This document shows positions 21,987 to 32,197 of a DNA stretch of 64,000 bases, piece after piece. The stretch comes from Cliona cf. orientalis (Eukaryota; Porifera; Demospongiae; Clionaida; Clionaidae), in NCBI GenBank assembly GCA_963930775.1, contig OZ005690.1:6928225-6992224 (forward strand). The letters run 5' to 3'. The position numbers and the translations under genes were made by a program. Every line of letters starts with the position of its first letter. The first letter of the stretch is position 1. The notes below the pieces were generated by a model. That model made no database searches and was not told the origin of the DNA. It worked only from the letters and a program-made list of their open reading frames with translations.

Positions 21987-22969
21987 CTAATTGTGTGGAA
22001 ATGGAGTGAGCTGAAAGGTTTCAAAACATTTAACTAGATGTTCTCGCATAGCCTGTTGGTGGTAAGTCACTGAACCTGGATTTGCACCACTCGCCAATAG
22101 TGTAGCTGTTTCGATTGCATATACACCACAATCCTTGACACCTAACTGCTTCGGCCCGTCTTCAACCTTGACAGCAGATCCATACAATGAGGAAAGAAGC
22201 TTCTGCGTTGGCAGCTTGATGGATGCATAAAGGGAATCAAACACTTTTGGTGAGCCGATGGGGTATTCTAATGTAGTAGCAACGATCCAGTGGTTTCTTC
22301 TAGTGTGCAAGATCTGTAGAGAAGGCGCAGAACTGGCTAGATTTCTGTGATTGGCCAGCAAGAGGGTTGAGTTAAGTCCAGTGAGTTCTTTGTGATGCTT
22401 TCTTAGAAGAGCCAGAGCAAAATCGATGTGTTTGTCAGATAGAAGATCGCGGAGGTGGTAATACATCTATCAACCATTGTCAATTCTATATTAGCACAGG
22501 TTAGCCATGGAACCGGAGCCTTGGAAAAAGAGTCTGGCATATCCAGTTCATCGACATTGATAACATCCAACTTTCTCTTTTTAGTTGGCTGGCTCACTTC
22601 AGGTTGCTTTTCATGAGAGAGTATGAAAAGCTTCATCACTTTTTTAACATCTTTGGATTCTCCCTTTAACTTTAAAGTACAGGGCATTTCCAGCACTCCT
22701 TGAGGGAGATCAGCAGAGAATCGTCTCAAGCCTGTGATCATGCGATCTATCACGCCTCCTCTACGAAGAGAGAGTGAGCAGGCATCTGATATTCGCCGAG
22801 GGATGTGACCAACAATGTCATCCTGCTTCATGACTGCAACTGCGTATGGGTCACTATCGTTGGAATCTTCTGTTACGCACTGTAGCTCCTTGCCAAGTGT
22901 AGGAGTCCATATACGATCGTAAACGTGATGTCCCCGAACGCAGCTGGCTAATGCAGGTCTCCATATCAT
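21987..22969 (-). pseudogene. HIRAN-domain plus Ulp1-like (C48) protease, one frameshift
   Basis: The N-terminal half (22969-22440) has VRGHHVYDRIWTPTLGKELQ...DPYAVAVMKQDDIVGHIPRR, a HIRAN-like fold signature, ending with a basic KKRKLDV tract. The C-terminal half (22466-21987) has LSDKHIDFALALLRKHH, NHWIVATT (catalytic His), VFDSLYAS (Asp) and QLGVKDCGVYAIETATLLAS (Gln, Cys), the Ulp1/SENP order of active residues. The two frames overlap around 22450, implying a single frameshift or a missed tiny intron. It is convergent with the transposase inside the same terminal repeats. A DNA-end or ssDNA-binding role for HIRAN and de-SUMOylation by the protease are known for those families; their role in transposition is my inference. 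Confidence 0.8.
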
Positions 22970-23629
22970 GTCAGCAGCTGTTCACTCCTAGATCCTAGCG
23001 CTAACTTGAATAGACCCTGCGTACTAGACTTAGTATGTACGTATGTACATTGTACATATGTGGCCGGCCGTGCGCGCACGCGCATAGCGCATAATTAACA
23101 CTGCGACCTTGGCTAGGCCCACCGCCAAATTTAAATTCCGCCAATATTTTTAAATGCCCAGTTTGGAGCCAAACTGCCAAATTAAATGACCGCCAATATT
23201 TCCGGCTATACGGTACGTTAACACATGAGTTAATGGCCAAACTGACATCTAATGCTCAGTTATTGGACATGTTTCCCAATCTCACAAAGCTAGCTGGCTG
23301 ATTGTGAAAGATGCTTCTCTGCACTGGGTAGAAATAAAACTGATTTGTGTAATAGACTAAGTTCTAAAGTATTGAATGCTCTTATTACTATTTCAATCGA
23401 AAGACCAGTTCAAACGAACATGTGCAACATGGTCCGGATGGAGAAACCGAAGAATTGTATTGTGACTTATTTTTTTGAATACATACGAATATCAAATGCA
23501 AGTCATCACTGTGAATAATAATATACTATTTTATAGTAATACATGACATTGTATGTGAATATTAATTAGGGGGTGGGACATACAAATTTAATTAGCCCCT
23601 CTCCCTTGCGAAATTTCTGGGGAAAACAC

Positions 23630-24829
23630 TGTGCATTTCAAGGCCCACTTTCCTGATCTCAAGTGGACAACTGTCAACGACTGGAAGAAAGCGATGATAA
23701 AGGAAACCAAAAAGATGATCAGCTGGAGAAGATCGTTGTATTGGAGGAGAAAAAGAGAGGTTGACCTTTGCTTCCAGATTCAGTGATAGCTGATACAAAA
23801 TTCTACATTCGTGCCCTTAGATGTGATCGAGGCGTGGTCAACATTGCCATTGTGTTAGCAGCTGCAACTGGCATTATACAGAGAGAAGATCCTACTTCTC
23901 TTCATTGTAATGGAGGTCATATTATCCTCGAGAAGAGCTGGGCAAAGTACCTATTGAAGACGATGGATTTTGTCAAACGCCATGCGACAACCAAACATGT
24001 GTCAAACTTACACCAATCTGATGACTTATGGGATCTGTATTTGCTCAATATCAAGGCTGTAGTTTAGCTAGAAGAGATCCCAGACAGCCTGATTATCAAT
24101 TGGGACCGAACAGGAGTCAACTCTGTTCCTGTATCCGAGTGGACAATGTTCAAAGAAGGATCAAAAAGGGTGGAGGTTGTTGTCTGAAAGGATCAAAAAG
24201 GGTGGAGATTGTTGTCTGAAAGACAAGAGACAGATCACAGCTGTTTTTCGTGGCGACTTCCTACCCGTGCAATTAGTCTACCAGGGTAAGACTACAAGGA
24301 GTCTTCCTACAGTGGATTTTCCCAAGCAGTGGCACTTGACCTTCACAATGAATCATTGGTCTAATGAGAGCACCATGATCGACTATGTTAAATAAATCTT
24401 CATTCCTTCGTTCAAAGCAAATGAGAAGACCTCGGCTTAGATACTACACACCCAGCACTTGCCATTTTTGATGAATTTAATGGCCAAACAACTGATGCTG
24501 TATACAGCCGACTTGAAAAGAATGACATCTACTACGTCATAGGACCACCGGACTGCACTGACAAACTACAGCCTCTGGATGTGAGCGTCAATAAGCCTGC
24601 AAAAGCTTTTCTTTGCAACGTACTGCTTCCAAGCATGGTATGCCGAGAAAATAGCGTCACAAATGGAAGAGAATCCAAGCCAGTTCAAGCCTGTTGATCT
24701 CAAAGTAAGTGTAATGAAGCCCCTGGGAGCAAGATGGATGATCCAACTCTATGACTACTTCAAGAGTACTCCTGAAGTCATTGTTAATGGCTTCAAGGCT
24801 ACAGCAATATTTGACTGTGCTAAATCTTA
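23630..24829 (+). pseudogene. Second pogo-like transposase copy, more decayed
   Basis: From about 23630 (HFPDLKWTTVNDWKKAM) through FYIRALRCDRGVVNIAIVLA (23768-24067), LIINWDRTGVNSVP (about 24085), TAVF..GDFLPVQLVYQGKT, TMNHWSNESTMIDYV and LQPLDVSVNKP to ARWMIQLYDYFKSTPEVIVN near 24800. It parallels the 20353 copy but has more frameshifts and a 32-bp tandem duplication at about 24155-24220 (GGATCAAAAAGGGTGGAG repeated). It is dead. Confidence 0.85.
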
Positions 24830-25049
24830 ATCTCGACCTTGTTTTTAAAGTTACCTTTAAATCTTGATTTCATCTCTTGTTGAGTTTAAGTTACAAATTT
24901 TGTTGTGATTTATTATTACACTGCACTTTTCAACTGTTCTGAATAATGTATATACATTAAGGATGACTTTACTACTTGCATGACATTGTATATGTACGTC
25001 AATATTATGTATAAAAATGGGCTTTAGGTACATGTGGGATAAAAAGTGA

Positions 25050-25345
25050 CTAAACATGCGTTATGCATGATGAACTGTCTACTTACATAGGAACGGTGAA
25101 ACATGAACTTCTCAAAACATGAAATAAGCTTTGGGCGTAAAAATGACTGAGAAAAATTCATGGATGATCTGTGTAGAAGAGACTCACATACAGCAATACA
25201 ATAAACCCCACAATCCATACTTCCCCTATGCTTTTCTAAACTGGGGTAAACTTTCAGTTCAACAGACTGGTCGAACATGCCACTAAGTATAGCTTCAGTA
25301 TTCTCTTCAGTGTTCGAGTACACACTGTCAACGATACCCTTATCT
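25050..25345 (-). pseudogene. Ulp1-like protease, C-terminal fragment
   Basis: The minus frame contains VDSVYSNTEENTEAILSGMF and then EKHRGSMDCGVYCIAVCESL: the catalytic Asp, Gln-equivalent and Cys blocks of a C48 protease. The open frame beyond about 25345 on the 5' side runs into AT-rich MITE-like DNA and does not look coding. It faces the pogo copy at 23630, as in the better preserved element. Confidence 0.75.
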
Positions 25346-25639
25346 GTGAGGATGACATGAAAAGAGTGTTGCAACCCCCGCACTTTCAGTTTCTGTGGGA
25401 TACCCTTGGACTCAGTATCGTATAGCTCCAAATTTCTGTGGTTCAAAATTTTTGTGAAACTGCTGAAAATCCCATAAATGAAAATTTTCGTGATAAAAAT
25501 TTTGTGATCGCTACATATTTTCGTGATTACCGCCGCGCTGCGGCGCCCGTGCGGACAATTCATGTTGTCACCCCGCCCACAATTGCACGTGGCTTGGCGT
25601 TGGGCTAGGCTATAGGCGCTAGGCTACAGTGTGAAGAGA

Positions 25640-26640
25640 AAGAAACAAGATGACATGATTCGAGTCCCAGTCATGCGTCAGAGGCTTTCATATCTACAAG
25701 TCTATCTGGACGCCCTTCATAGGAGAGACACTTTCGTGTTCTCAGGAGACGACTAATCTTCACGATCCATTTGCTGTGAAGGTGCTGAAGACGGACAAGA
25801 TAGTCGGTCATTTGCCAAAAAGGATCAGTTCTACGTGCAGCATATTCTTAAGAAAAGAAGGAATGATATCATGCACAGTCTATGGAGAAAGAAGGTACTC
25901 GAGGGATTTGACAGAGGGTGGACTAGAAATACCATGCCTGCTAACATTTGAGATCAACAAGTCTCTGATCAGCAAGATAAAGAAGATGCTTGACCAGTGC
26001 AAAAAACAAGAGGAAGAATCAGAAGTACCGTATTTCTTCTAAAAATTCGGCCCTACTAATTATTCGGCACCCTTTACCGAATGATTGAAAATTGTCTCTA
26101 ATATTTCGGCAAAGGTCATCATGCGCATATGCTATAAACGGGAATGGAATGCGCACGCAGACAGAATGTTGAATATTAACCTCTAAAAATTCGGTGAAGC
26201 TAAAGCAATATTTTTTCATGCCGAATTTTTAGAAGAAATATGGTACCAGCAAAAAGAATCAAGCTAGATGGTAAAGAAAATGACAGAAATGAGACCAACG
26301 CTGACAAGGAAATTTTGCACACTGTGTGGTTGAGTTCAAAGGAAGCTCACACTACTCTCTACAATAGTGACAAAGAAGCAATCTTGAGAGGAGAGAGATT
26401 GAATGACATACACATTTTGTTTGCCCAAGCTCTCCTGAAACAGCAATTCCCTGGAGGTCAGGGTTTGAGCTGCACACTGACTAAAGACCGTCTTAGACTC
26501 GACATCGACAAGGACATCGTTCAAGTCTGCCATGTTTGAAATAACCATTGGATTGTGGTATCGAACATATTGTCAGAGGCAAAGCAGATTACAGCTAAGA
26601 CCAGGGCAAAGATAAGGCTGATAGTTACACACGCGTGGGA
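25640..26640 (+). pseudogene. HIRAN-Ulp1 N-terminal part, opposite orientation, interrupted by a MITE
   Basis: A frameshifted HIRAN region (AVKVLKTDKIVGHLPKRISS, RRYSRDLTEGGLEIPCLLTF) is cut at 26031 by a 210-bp MITE and resumes with AKRIKLDGKEN and LNDIHILFAQALLKQQFPGG. It ends with a C48 His block (HWIVVSN) at about 26550. It lies on plus although the matching protease end at 25050-25345 is on minus, so this copy has been rearranged by an internal inversion or comes from a different element. Confidence 0.7.
26031..26240. mobile_element. MITE with TATTTCTTCTAAAAATTCGGC ends
   Basis: Exact 20-bp inverted ends (ATTTCTTCTAAAAATTCGGC / GCCGAATTTTTAGAAGAAAT) with TA at both borders. It splits the HIRAN-Ulp1 frame (..QEEESEVP / VPAKRIKL..), which confirms the insertion boundary. 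Confidence 0.92.
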
Positions 26641-26682
26641 CTGGTCATATTAGTTATGCACATACGCATTTGGGTCGCCATG

Positions 26683-27000
26683 CCCAGTCCGTGAGTCCAG
26701 TCCACTTTATACAGTATAGGCCTTCCAGGGCGAGCCTTTGTGAAATTATAAGATTTTTTTGAAAGCACAAAAGCATGAGCTGGTACCCCAAACTATAGCA
26801 GAGTGTCAGTCACTGAGTTGCATGAGTAGTAGCATAGGTCTGTGAAGCTACCACTATAGATACCACGAGAGTGAAAATCTGCTAGCTAGTAGTCCAATGA
26901 TGTTGATCACACATATTTTATGCCCTCCAAGTTAAGACACAGACTATATAAGAAAGATGATCGTCTGAAAAATATTTTTCGTTATATATAGTATAATAAA
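26683..27000. repeat. Dispersed repeat pieces
   Basis: 26683-26740 is the inverted partner of 14147-14200 (CCAGTCCACTTTATACAGTA). 26935-27000 matches part of the repeat at 5670-5715 (ACTATATAAGAAA..GAAAAATATTTTTCGTTAT). There is no gene between them. Confidence 0.6.
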
Positions 27001-27241
27001 ACCGTTTCCTGTCTCTCATGTATTCGGGGCTTGCTCAGGCTCATGACGTAATACCACGTAATCATATACCAAAACGGTTAAGTATTACCGCCACACTGCT
27101 GAAAACAACTTCAATAAGATCATGGCCTCAGCAGAGCTACCTAATACTTGTGCTGCTCAGAATCAAATTATTGCTCTTCGCATTCATGCATGCATGCAAA
27201 TACAAGTCTGGATTATAAGATACATTTTATTTAGTTTCCAG

Positions 27242-27606
27242 GTACAGTGGAACCTCCTTAAGATGGACAAGTTGGTGCGCCTATGCATGACGATTTGTCC
27301 GCTATTCGGAGGTGTCCTTTATTGAGAGGTTTTATCATAATAATGTATAGATGGTTCAATGGGTTATACATTCAAAATGAAAACTGACACATAAAAGAGA
27401 TCATGTATAGATGGTTCAATGGGTTATACATTCAAAATGAAAACTGACACATAAGAGATCATATATGATCTCTTTTATGTGTCAGTTTTCATTTTGAATG
27501 TATAACCCATTGAACCATCTACACATTACGATAAAACCTCTCAATAAAGGACACCTCCGAATAGCGGACAAATCCGTCATGCATAGGCGCACCAACTTGT
27601 CCATCA
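27242..27606. mobile_element. Large palindromic Tigger/pogo-type element
   Basis: The left terminus ACAGTGGAACCTCC is followed by GGACAAGTTGG..TTTGTCCGC..GGAGGTGTCC and is mirrored by GGACACCTCCGAATAGCGGACA..CCAACTTGTCC. The centre is AGAGATCATATATGATCTCT. The left arm holds a 62-bp tandem duplication (27342-27403 and 27404-27464) that the right arm has once. The right arm lacks the last ~25 bp of the terminus. Confidence 0.9.
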
Positions 27607-27680
27607 GACAGCTTCTTGATTTTCTGCCTCATCTTTACTTCATGCCAAAGACCACCTGGGTGCAGAATGCGAATCCCACT

Positions 27681-28289
27681 CCAGTAGTGGTGAATAAAAA
27701 GCTAACACTCAGTTCCATTGCACGATCATTTTGAGGTGAGAACGTTTCCAATTTCATACCGTTCCATGGTACGGGAGAGTACGCACGCATGTGCATCCAT
27801 CGTTTTTATGTTCGCACAAATGCTTAATTGGTAGGCGTGACCATATTGCAATAATTGACCATTCTCGATGTCGCGTGGAAGAAACAAGCTTTTTGGAAGC
27901 CGTAACGACGGAGAAGCACAACTAACCCTTGTATAGACTCGATAATGTAGCAGACGTTGAAAGAAAGCTGTATCTTTGTGTCATGTCGATTGTCAGGTAC
28001 GTTTCATTCGAGTAGTTTGAGCAATCGCCTCGAGCAAAAAAAGCTATTGGCTTGGCTTCCAGGGAGCGGCCGAGTAGAGCTGCCTAGCAGTCGCAATTGC
28101 CAGTGCAGCAGGCAACTAAGGCTATTTTAGTACACATTGTGCTCACTAAGAATGTTTCTCACCTGCCAAATGAACACTTGTCACCTTTTTGTCCATACTA
28201 TTCAGCTATTGTTTCGTTCTCGTTTTCTCACCATTCAACAATCGTAGAATAGGAAATGGAATGGTAACTTTTTATTGGCCACTACTGTA
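27681..28289. mobile_element. Non-autonomous Tc1-like element
   Basis: Inverted ends CAGTAGTGGTGAATAAAAAG and CAGTAGTGGCCAATAAAAAG (reverse complement) match the left end of the Tc1-like element at 15681. The 600-bp interior has no transposase frame. Confidence 0.85.
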
Positions 28290-28625
28290 CATATAGCTCA
28301 TGTGACCGCTGTTTCCCATCCCTTTCCCCTTCTCCTCTACAATATATGGTGCATGTGTGTTCGTGTGTAGTGGTACATATGAACTTACTTATGTTCATGA
28401 CGTCATGTAACTGTGGTTACATGACACATGACATGTGACTCAATCACATTTAGTACCCCAAAACCCTTTCAGTGGTCAAATTTTAAGATTCTAGTCAATA
28501 GTTCACAAGTTTTATGGCCACTGAGTATGTACATAATCATGTCAGTTGTCACAAGTGTCTGTCTTTTTCATGTTTCACGGCAACTACCCTGTTGTATGTA
28601 CTGATTCTCACATACGCAACTTTAG

Positions 28626-29690
28626 ATGGCAACCTCGAACCCAAAATGTCCTCGATTAGATACACATACAGGTTTGTGCTACTATGTGGATATCAACTAT
28701 CCATTTGTATGTACAACGAAGGATGAAGCAGAAGATAAATTGGAATGGTATAAAGGACTACAGGGTGGTAAAGTTCCACAAGGAACATGGATTCTAGCTC
28801 GTGTGGTTGATCCAGTCTATTATTACAAGTTTTTTTCCTCAAGGGCAGCCAATAAATCCAAGAGCGTTGATTTCATAGTCGCAAACCTTCCTGTTGATAC
28901 TGATAAGATTTTACCACGAGCTCAAAAAGGCTATGTAGCTATACAATTGAACTTGTATACCGAAAATCAGTTGCAAGACTACTGCAAATGCCAGTTGCAA
29001 GACCACTGCAAATCACTACTGAGCACAATCCAACAATCAGCACCGGACCAAGTGGGCGAAGTTCTCTTGCAACTACAAAAGGAACTCAAAGATACCGCTC
29101 AGGGTGAAATACCAAATTTATCGCTAGCACCATATCCACAACCATACAATTATCCAGAAACTGCATTGAACGTAGTCTTTACGAATACTATTACTGAGTT
29201 TTGTGAACAAAATGGATATAAAGTCTATGGTGATCAGAGTAGAATTATTGAATGCAATAACCCGCAGGCATCTAAGTACTTTGCATCAAGGCCTGATCTA
29301 GTTCTATATAACCCACGCAAATTACATGGTGTCATCTGTGTGCTTACAGTGGAAGAAAGTGAACAAGAACCCGAACCAGAAGAAGCTCTTATCGGTGCAA
29401 TTTCTGAAAGTAAACTTAATGCGAAGGAAGTCATGGGGCAATTACTTGGTGGAATGGAAAAGGTTGCAGGGGATTTAGCGTATGAATACATACGTAATAG
29501 TGCAAACTTTCGACAGTTTAACAAGATTCAACTTACTGGGTTAGTGATGGATTACAAGAAGGACGAGTGTGAAGTACATGAGCTAATCATGGATTTTGAG
29601 AAAAATTCGAGCAGATTGTATAGTGGACAACAGAAGTTACGTATATCAGATGCCACCAATAGACTGATTTCAAAACTGGAATCAGCATAA
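28626..29690 (+). CDS. Unassigned intronless gene with PD-(D/E)XK nuclease-like signature, 354 aa
   Basis: One uninterrupted frame from ATG 28626. I recognise no named family. The second half fits the PD-(D/E)XK core: a helix with E191 (TNTITEFCEQNGYKVYG), P223-D224 in SRPDLVLYNP, then E261-S262-K263 in GAISESKLNAKE, then Q272 in MGQLLGGMEKVAGDLAYEY. This is the usual order of metal- and DNA-binding residues (E..PD..ExK..Q). Residues 1-110 are Cys/Tyr-rich with YVDINYPFVC and RVVDPVYYYKFF and may form a separate domain. A short duplication QLQDYCK/QLQDHCK lies at 115-129. No signal peptide or membrane segment is seen. The ATG follows a CTTTAG that could be a splice acceptor, so an upstream 5' exon is possible. 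A MITE lies 188 bp downstream. Confidence 0.75.
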   Translation: MATSNPKCPRLDTHTGLCYYVDINYPFVCTTKDEAEDKLEWYKGLQGGKVPQGTWILARVVDPVYYYKFFSSRAANKSKSVDFIVANLPVDTDKILPRAQKGYVAIQLNLYTENQLQDYCKCQLQDHCKSLLSTIQQSAPDQVGEVLLQLQKELKDTAQGEIPNLSLAPYPQPYNYPETALNVVFTNTITEFCEQNGYKVYGDQSRIIECNNPQASKYFASRPDLVLYNPRKLHGVICVLTVEESEQEPEPEEALIGAISESKLNAKEVMGQLLGGMEKVAGDLAYEYIRNSANFRQFNKIQLTGLVMDYKKDECEVHELIMDFEKNSSRLYSGQQKLRISDATNRLISKLESA

Positions 29691-29877
29691 AAATGAACAT
29701 AAACCATGATGTGCATGATTTATTACTATAATTCTGAGCTATGCAACTGTTTCATCATACAGCTAATATAATAGTATATCCTTTTTATGTTTACAACAAT
29801 ATAGTATGATACAGCATGACTTATCACAGCTTAAAGATGCTCTAAAACGAAAGTCATTACGTAATTGAACAGCATGC

Positions 29878-30544
29878 CAGGGGTGGATACAGTGGGGGGG
29901 GGGGGGGGGGGGGGGGGTTGGGGTGCTCAAGCATCCCCCTCCAGCAAAGACAACGTACAGGCATACAGGGATACAAGCTTCTATAGACATAGCTAGCTCT
30001 AGCACCCCCCTTCTAGCAAAAAACCTTGATCTGACATACTGTAGTTAATCGAATACAACACATGATCCAATTTTACGCAATAAATTAGCATTTTACAAAT
30101 TCTCAACGTTTATATATGGAGCGATTGACGACCTCTACCAGAAAACGCACGTTTTTCAAAGTTGAAATTATTTCAAAAACCTTGATCTGACATACCGTAG
30201 TTAATTGAATACAACACATGATCCAATTTTACGCAATAAATTAGCATTTTACGAATTCTTAACGTTTATATATGGAGCGATTGACGACCTTTACCAGAAA
30301 ACGCACATTTTTCAAAGTTGAAATTATTTTTTTTCCATGCGTAGTATTAGATTAAGTACGGTACTGATAAATCTGTAAGGAAAATTTGAGTTCCACTGAC
30401 TCCTCCATGTTTTCTGGTTGTTGCCTCGTTTGCGGCAATTAAGTGGGTGTGGTTTCGAAAGGGGCGTGGTCAAAATTTTTCGCACCATTAGCGCGCAATT
30501 ATTTTACATAGCACCCCCTATTGGAGGCTCTGGATCCGCCCCTG
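29878..30544. mobile_element. G-tract MITE with internal 156-bp tandem duplication
   Basis: The ends CAGGGGTGGATACAG and CTGGATCCGCCCCTG are inverted repeats. A run of 24 G lies at 29894-29917. Inside, a 156-bp unit starting CCTTGATCTGACATAC is tandemly repeated (from 30024 and 30180) with few differences. Ends of this kind (CAGNGGCGGATC) recur at 58935. Confidence 0.85.
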
Positions 30545-31231
30545 CACGCATTGTGTATTATCATAGCATAAGTTAGCGAGCATGAGGCCGAGTAATCTCG
30601 GCCCCTAGCCCCCTTTCACGCACATGGAGAGAAGGGGTCTGGCCAAATGTGTATAGGACCTGTGTCACCGAGGAATGCATGATGTCACGTATTTCTGGTG
30701 TGCGTGAATAAGAAACGCAAAATTAAATAAATTAACAGGAGTGCAGAACCCTCACCACTACACGCATGCATGACTCATGCACATGTAGATCTATAGCATG
30801 TCTCAATGTGTACACCTCAATATCAGGAGTATTGAACGAGCTACATACCCTGCACCTGAGGTACTCGAGTTTTCTTCAGAGTCAGTGCATGATATAGGTG
30901 TAGGGGGAAGGCACCTGGCTATGTCACTGAAAGCCTCTATGATTACTTTAACTAAACTAGAGCTCTGTAGAGCACATACCCCGCGCGCCCTGTAGCCACT
31001 ATAGCGTAGTATTGCAACACTATGAGGCACACATGTAGCGGTTTCATGACGTGACGACCCTTTCCAACACAATGCTTGAGCATGCGCAGTCGCATACCAT
31101 TATGCTAAAAGAGTGGGTGTGATCGATAAACCACAGGCATGCTGAACAGAAAATGCACGATTTATAGCACTAGTACTAGTAAGCCCTTTTGAGAAATTCG
31201 AAGCGCGTATAAACCATTTTTTTTCACTGAT
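30545..31231. other. Non-coding, with a solo hAT-like end
   Basis: A solitary segment resembling the hAT-MITE subterminal GGGTCTGG (about 30630) is present without its partner. Short open frames show no conserved content. Confidence 0.4.
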
Positions 31232-31332
31232 ATCTACCGATTGGTTGTGCTTATAGCATGCACAGACGCCTAGAACTCGAGATCTGACGATTTTCGTGCC
31301 GACGACAACAACAGACATACAAACCGATTGCT
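31232..31332. repeat. Dispersed repeat, copy of 1-110
   Basis: Direct copy of the window's first 110 bases with scattered changes (ATCTACCGATTGGTTGTGCT). It is followed by a GC-rich GCGCATGCGCGCGGGGTAA stretch and, at 31572-31594, a short GGAC-type tandem. Confidence 0.7.
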
Positions 31333-31713
31333 TTACCCCTTGCGCATGCGCGCGGGGTAATTATGCACTTGACAGCCACTGCCTGTTTACACTGTCACTG
31401 CATTGACAACTGACCAGCAAGGCACAGAATGGCAACCACAGCTGCACATTACTACCTACACCACTGGGCGGGACTTAATGTGACCACTCTTTCTGTTTCA
31501 TATTTCCTTGATATTTGCATGGGTAATCCTCGGATGAGTACTTTCTCTCAGACGACCCTTACCATACGGATGGACAGACGGACGGACGGATGGACAAAAT
31601 CGCCCAACGATTGCAGTAACCCTCCGCCTATGCTTTGTGGTGAGGATTAATTAACATTAATATTGCACTGTACTAGGTAAGATCACGCACGTGCACAATC
31701 ATTAATTTTTAGG

Positions 31714-32197
31714 CTGTGTCTACCGTACCGGCACCGGTACTGATAATTTAGCGCTTCGAGTACCGGCATAATAGCCCGCCAAAAAACTTAGAAAATTTTC
31801 GAAAGTGGAAGAAAAAAAAAAAATCCAAAGATCCAAGCGGGATTCGAACCCACGACCACCGCTCCACCAGTCCCAGCCCTAGCCCACTGTAGCAACCCGG
31901 CTCGCCGCTGCTGGATACCGTTTTTTGCCACCTTTATACACCTTGTCACTATAATACTAACCCTTGGTCAACAAACATACCCTAAAACCAAACCCCCCTC
32001 GTCTCCTACCGATTACCGAAACCCAACCACGCGCTACTAGCCTCACTAGCCGTCTAGCGCTCAGTATTTAATAGTGGCTATTAGTATAGCTATAGATCCC
32101 AGCCCCCTTCGGGGGCTGGGATCTATAGCTATATAATATAGTTGCCGGTACTCCAAGCACTAAATCTTGGGTACCGGTGCCGGTACGGTAGACACAG
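31714..32197. mobile_element. MITE with exact 27-bp ends carrying a tRNA-like segment
   Basis: CTGTGTCTACCGTACCGGCA... at the left is the exact reverse complement of ...TGCCGGTACGGTAGACACAG at the right. An inner hairpin CCAGCCCCCTTCGGGGGCTGG lies at about 32099-32120. The tRNA-like segment at 31831-31916 lies between the arms. Confidence 0.9.
31831..31916 (-). ncRNA. tRNA-like (SINE head-like) segment with Pol III B box
   Basis: On the minus strand a perfect B box GGTTCGAATCC sits in a paired T arm (GTGGG-TTCGAAT-CCCGC). An A-box-like GTTGCTACAGTGGG lies about 40 nt upstream. The outer ATCCA/TGGAT can pair as an acceptor stem of an 86-nt class II-like molecule. The anticodon arm is not convincing, so a tRNA-derived SINE head or tRNA pseudogene is more likely than a working tRNA. 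Confidence 0.5.

Larger units (their letters stand above)
20156..23215. mobile_element. Pogo-like element with convergent transposase and HIRAN-Ulp1 genes
   Basis: The ends are TACCGTATAGCTGGAAATAT and, inverted, TACCGTATAGCCGGAAATAT, and TA is duplicated at both borders as expected for the Tc1/mariner/pogo group. Subterminal repeats (CCGCCAATATTT, GCCAAATTTAATT) are present at both ends. It carries a transposase on plus (20353-21760) and a HIRAN plus C48-protease-like gene on minus (21987-22969). It sits inside the hAT pseudogene. Confidence 0.9.
18235..23470 (+). pseudogene. hAT-superfamily transposase pseudogene, split by a 3-kb insertion
   Basis: The N-terminal part (18235-18440) ends in HQRTGINPSWASNFPWLVIS, a typical start of a TTF/BED-type hAT protein. 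From 18671 the core follows with FALLIDETTDVSIIKQMIVY, then ANHCVAHRLALACGQAADEI, then WLSHEKAVRNLRQCLPSVV, with several frameshifts and stops. At 20155 the frame is cut by the pogo-like element (20156-23215). It resumes right after it (about 23225, LLDMFPNLTKLAG) and ends with NRLSSKVLNALITISIERPV, matching the hAT C-terminal dimerisation end. The order of events is hAT first, pogo-like insertion later. Confidence 0.85.

Noticed and set aside
31831-31916. Functional tRNA gene
   Set aside because: The T arm is good but the anticodon arm and D arm are not convincing, and the segment sits inside a MITE.
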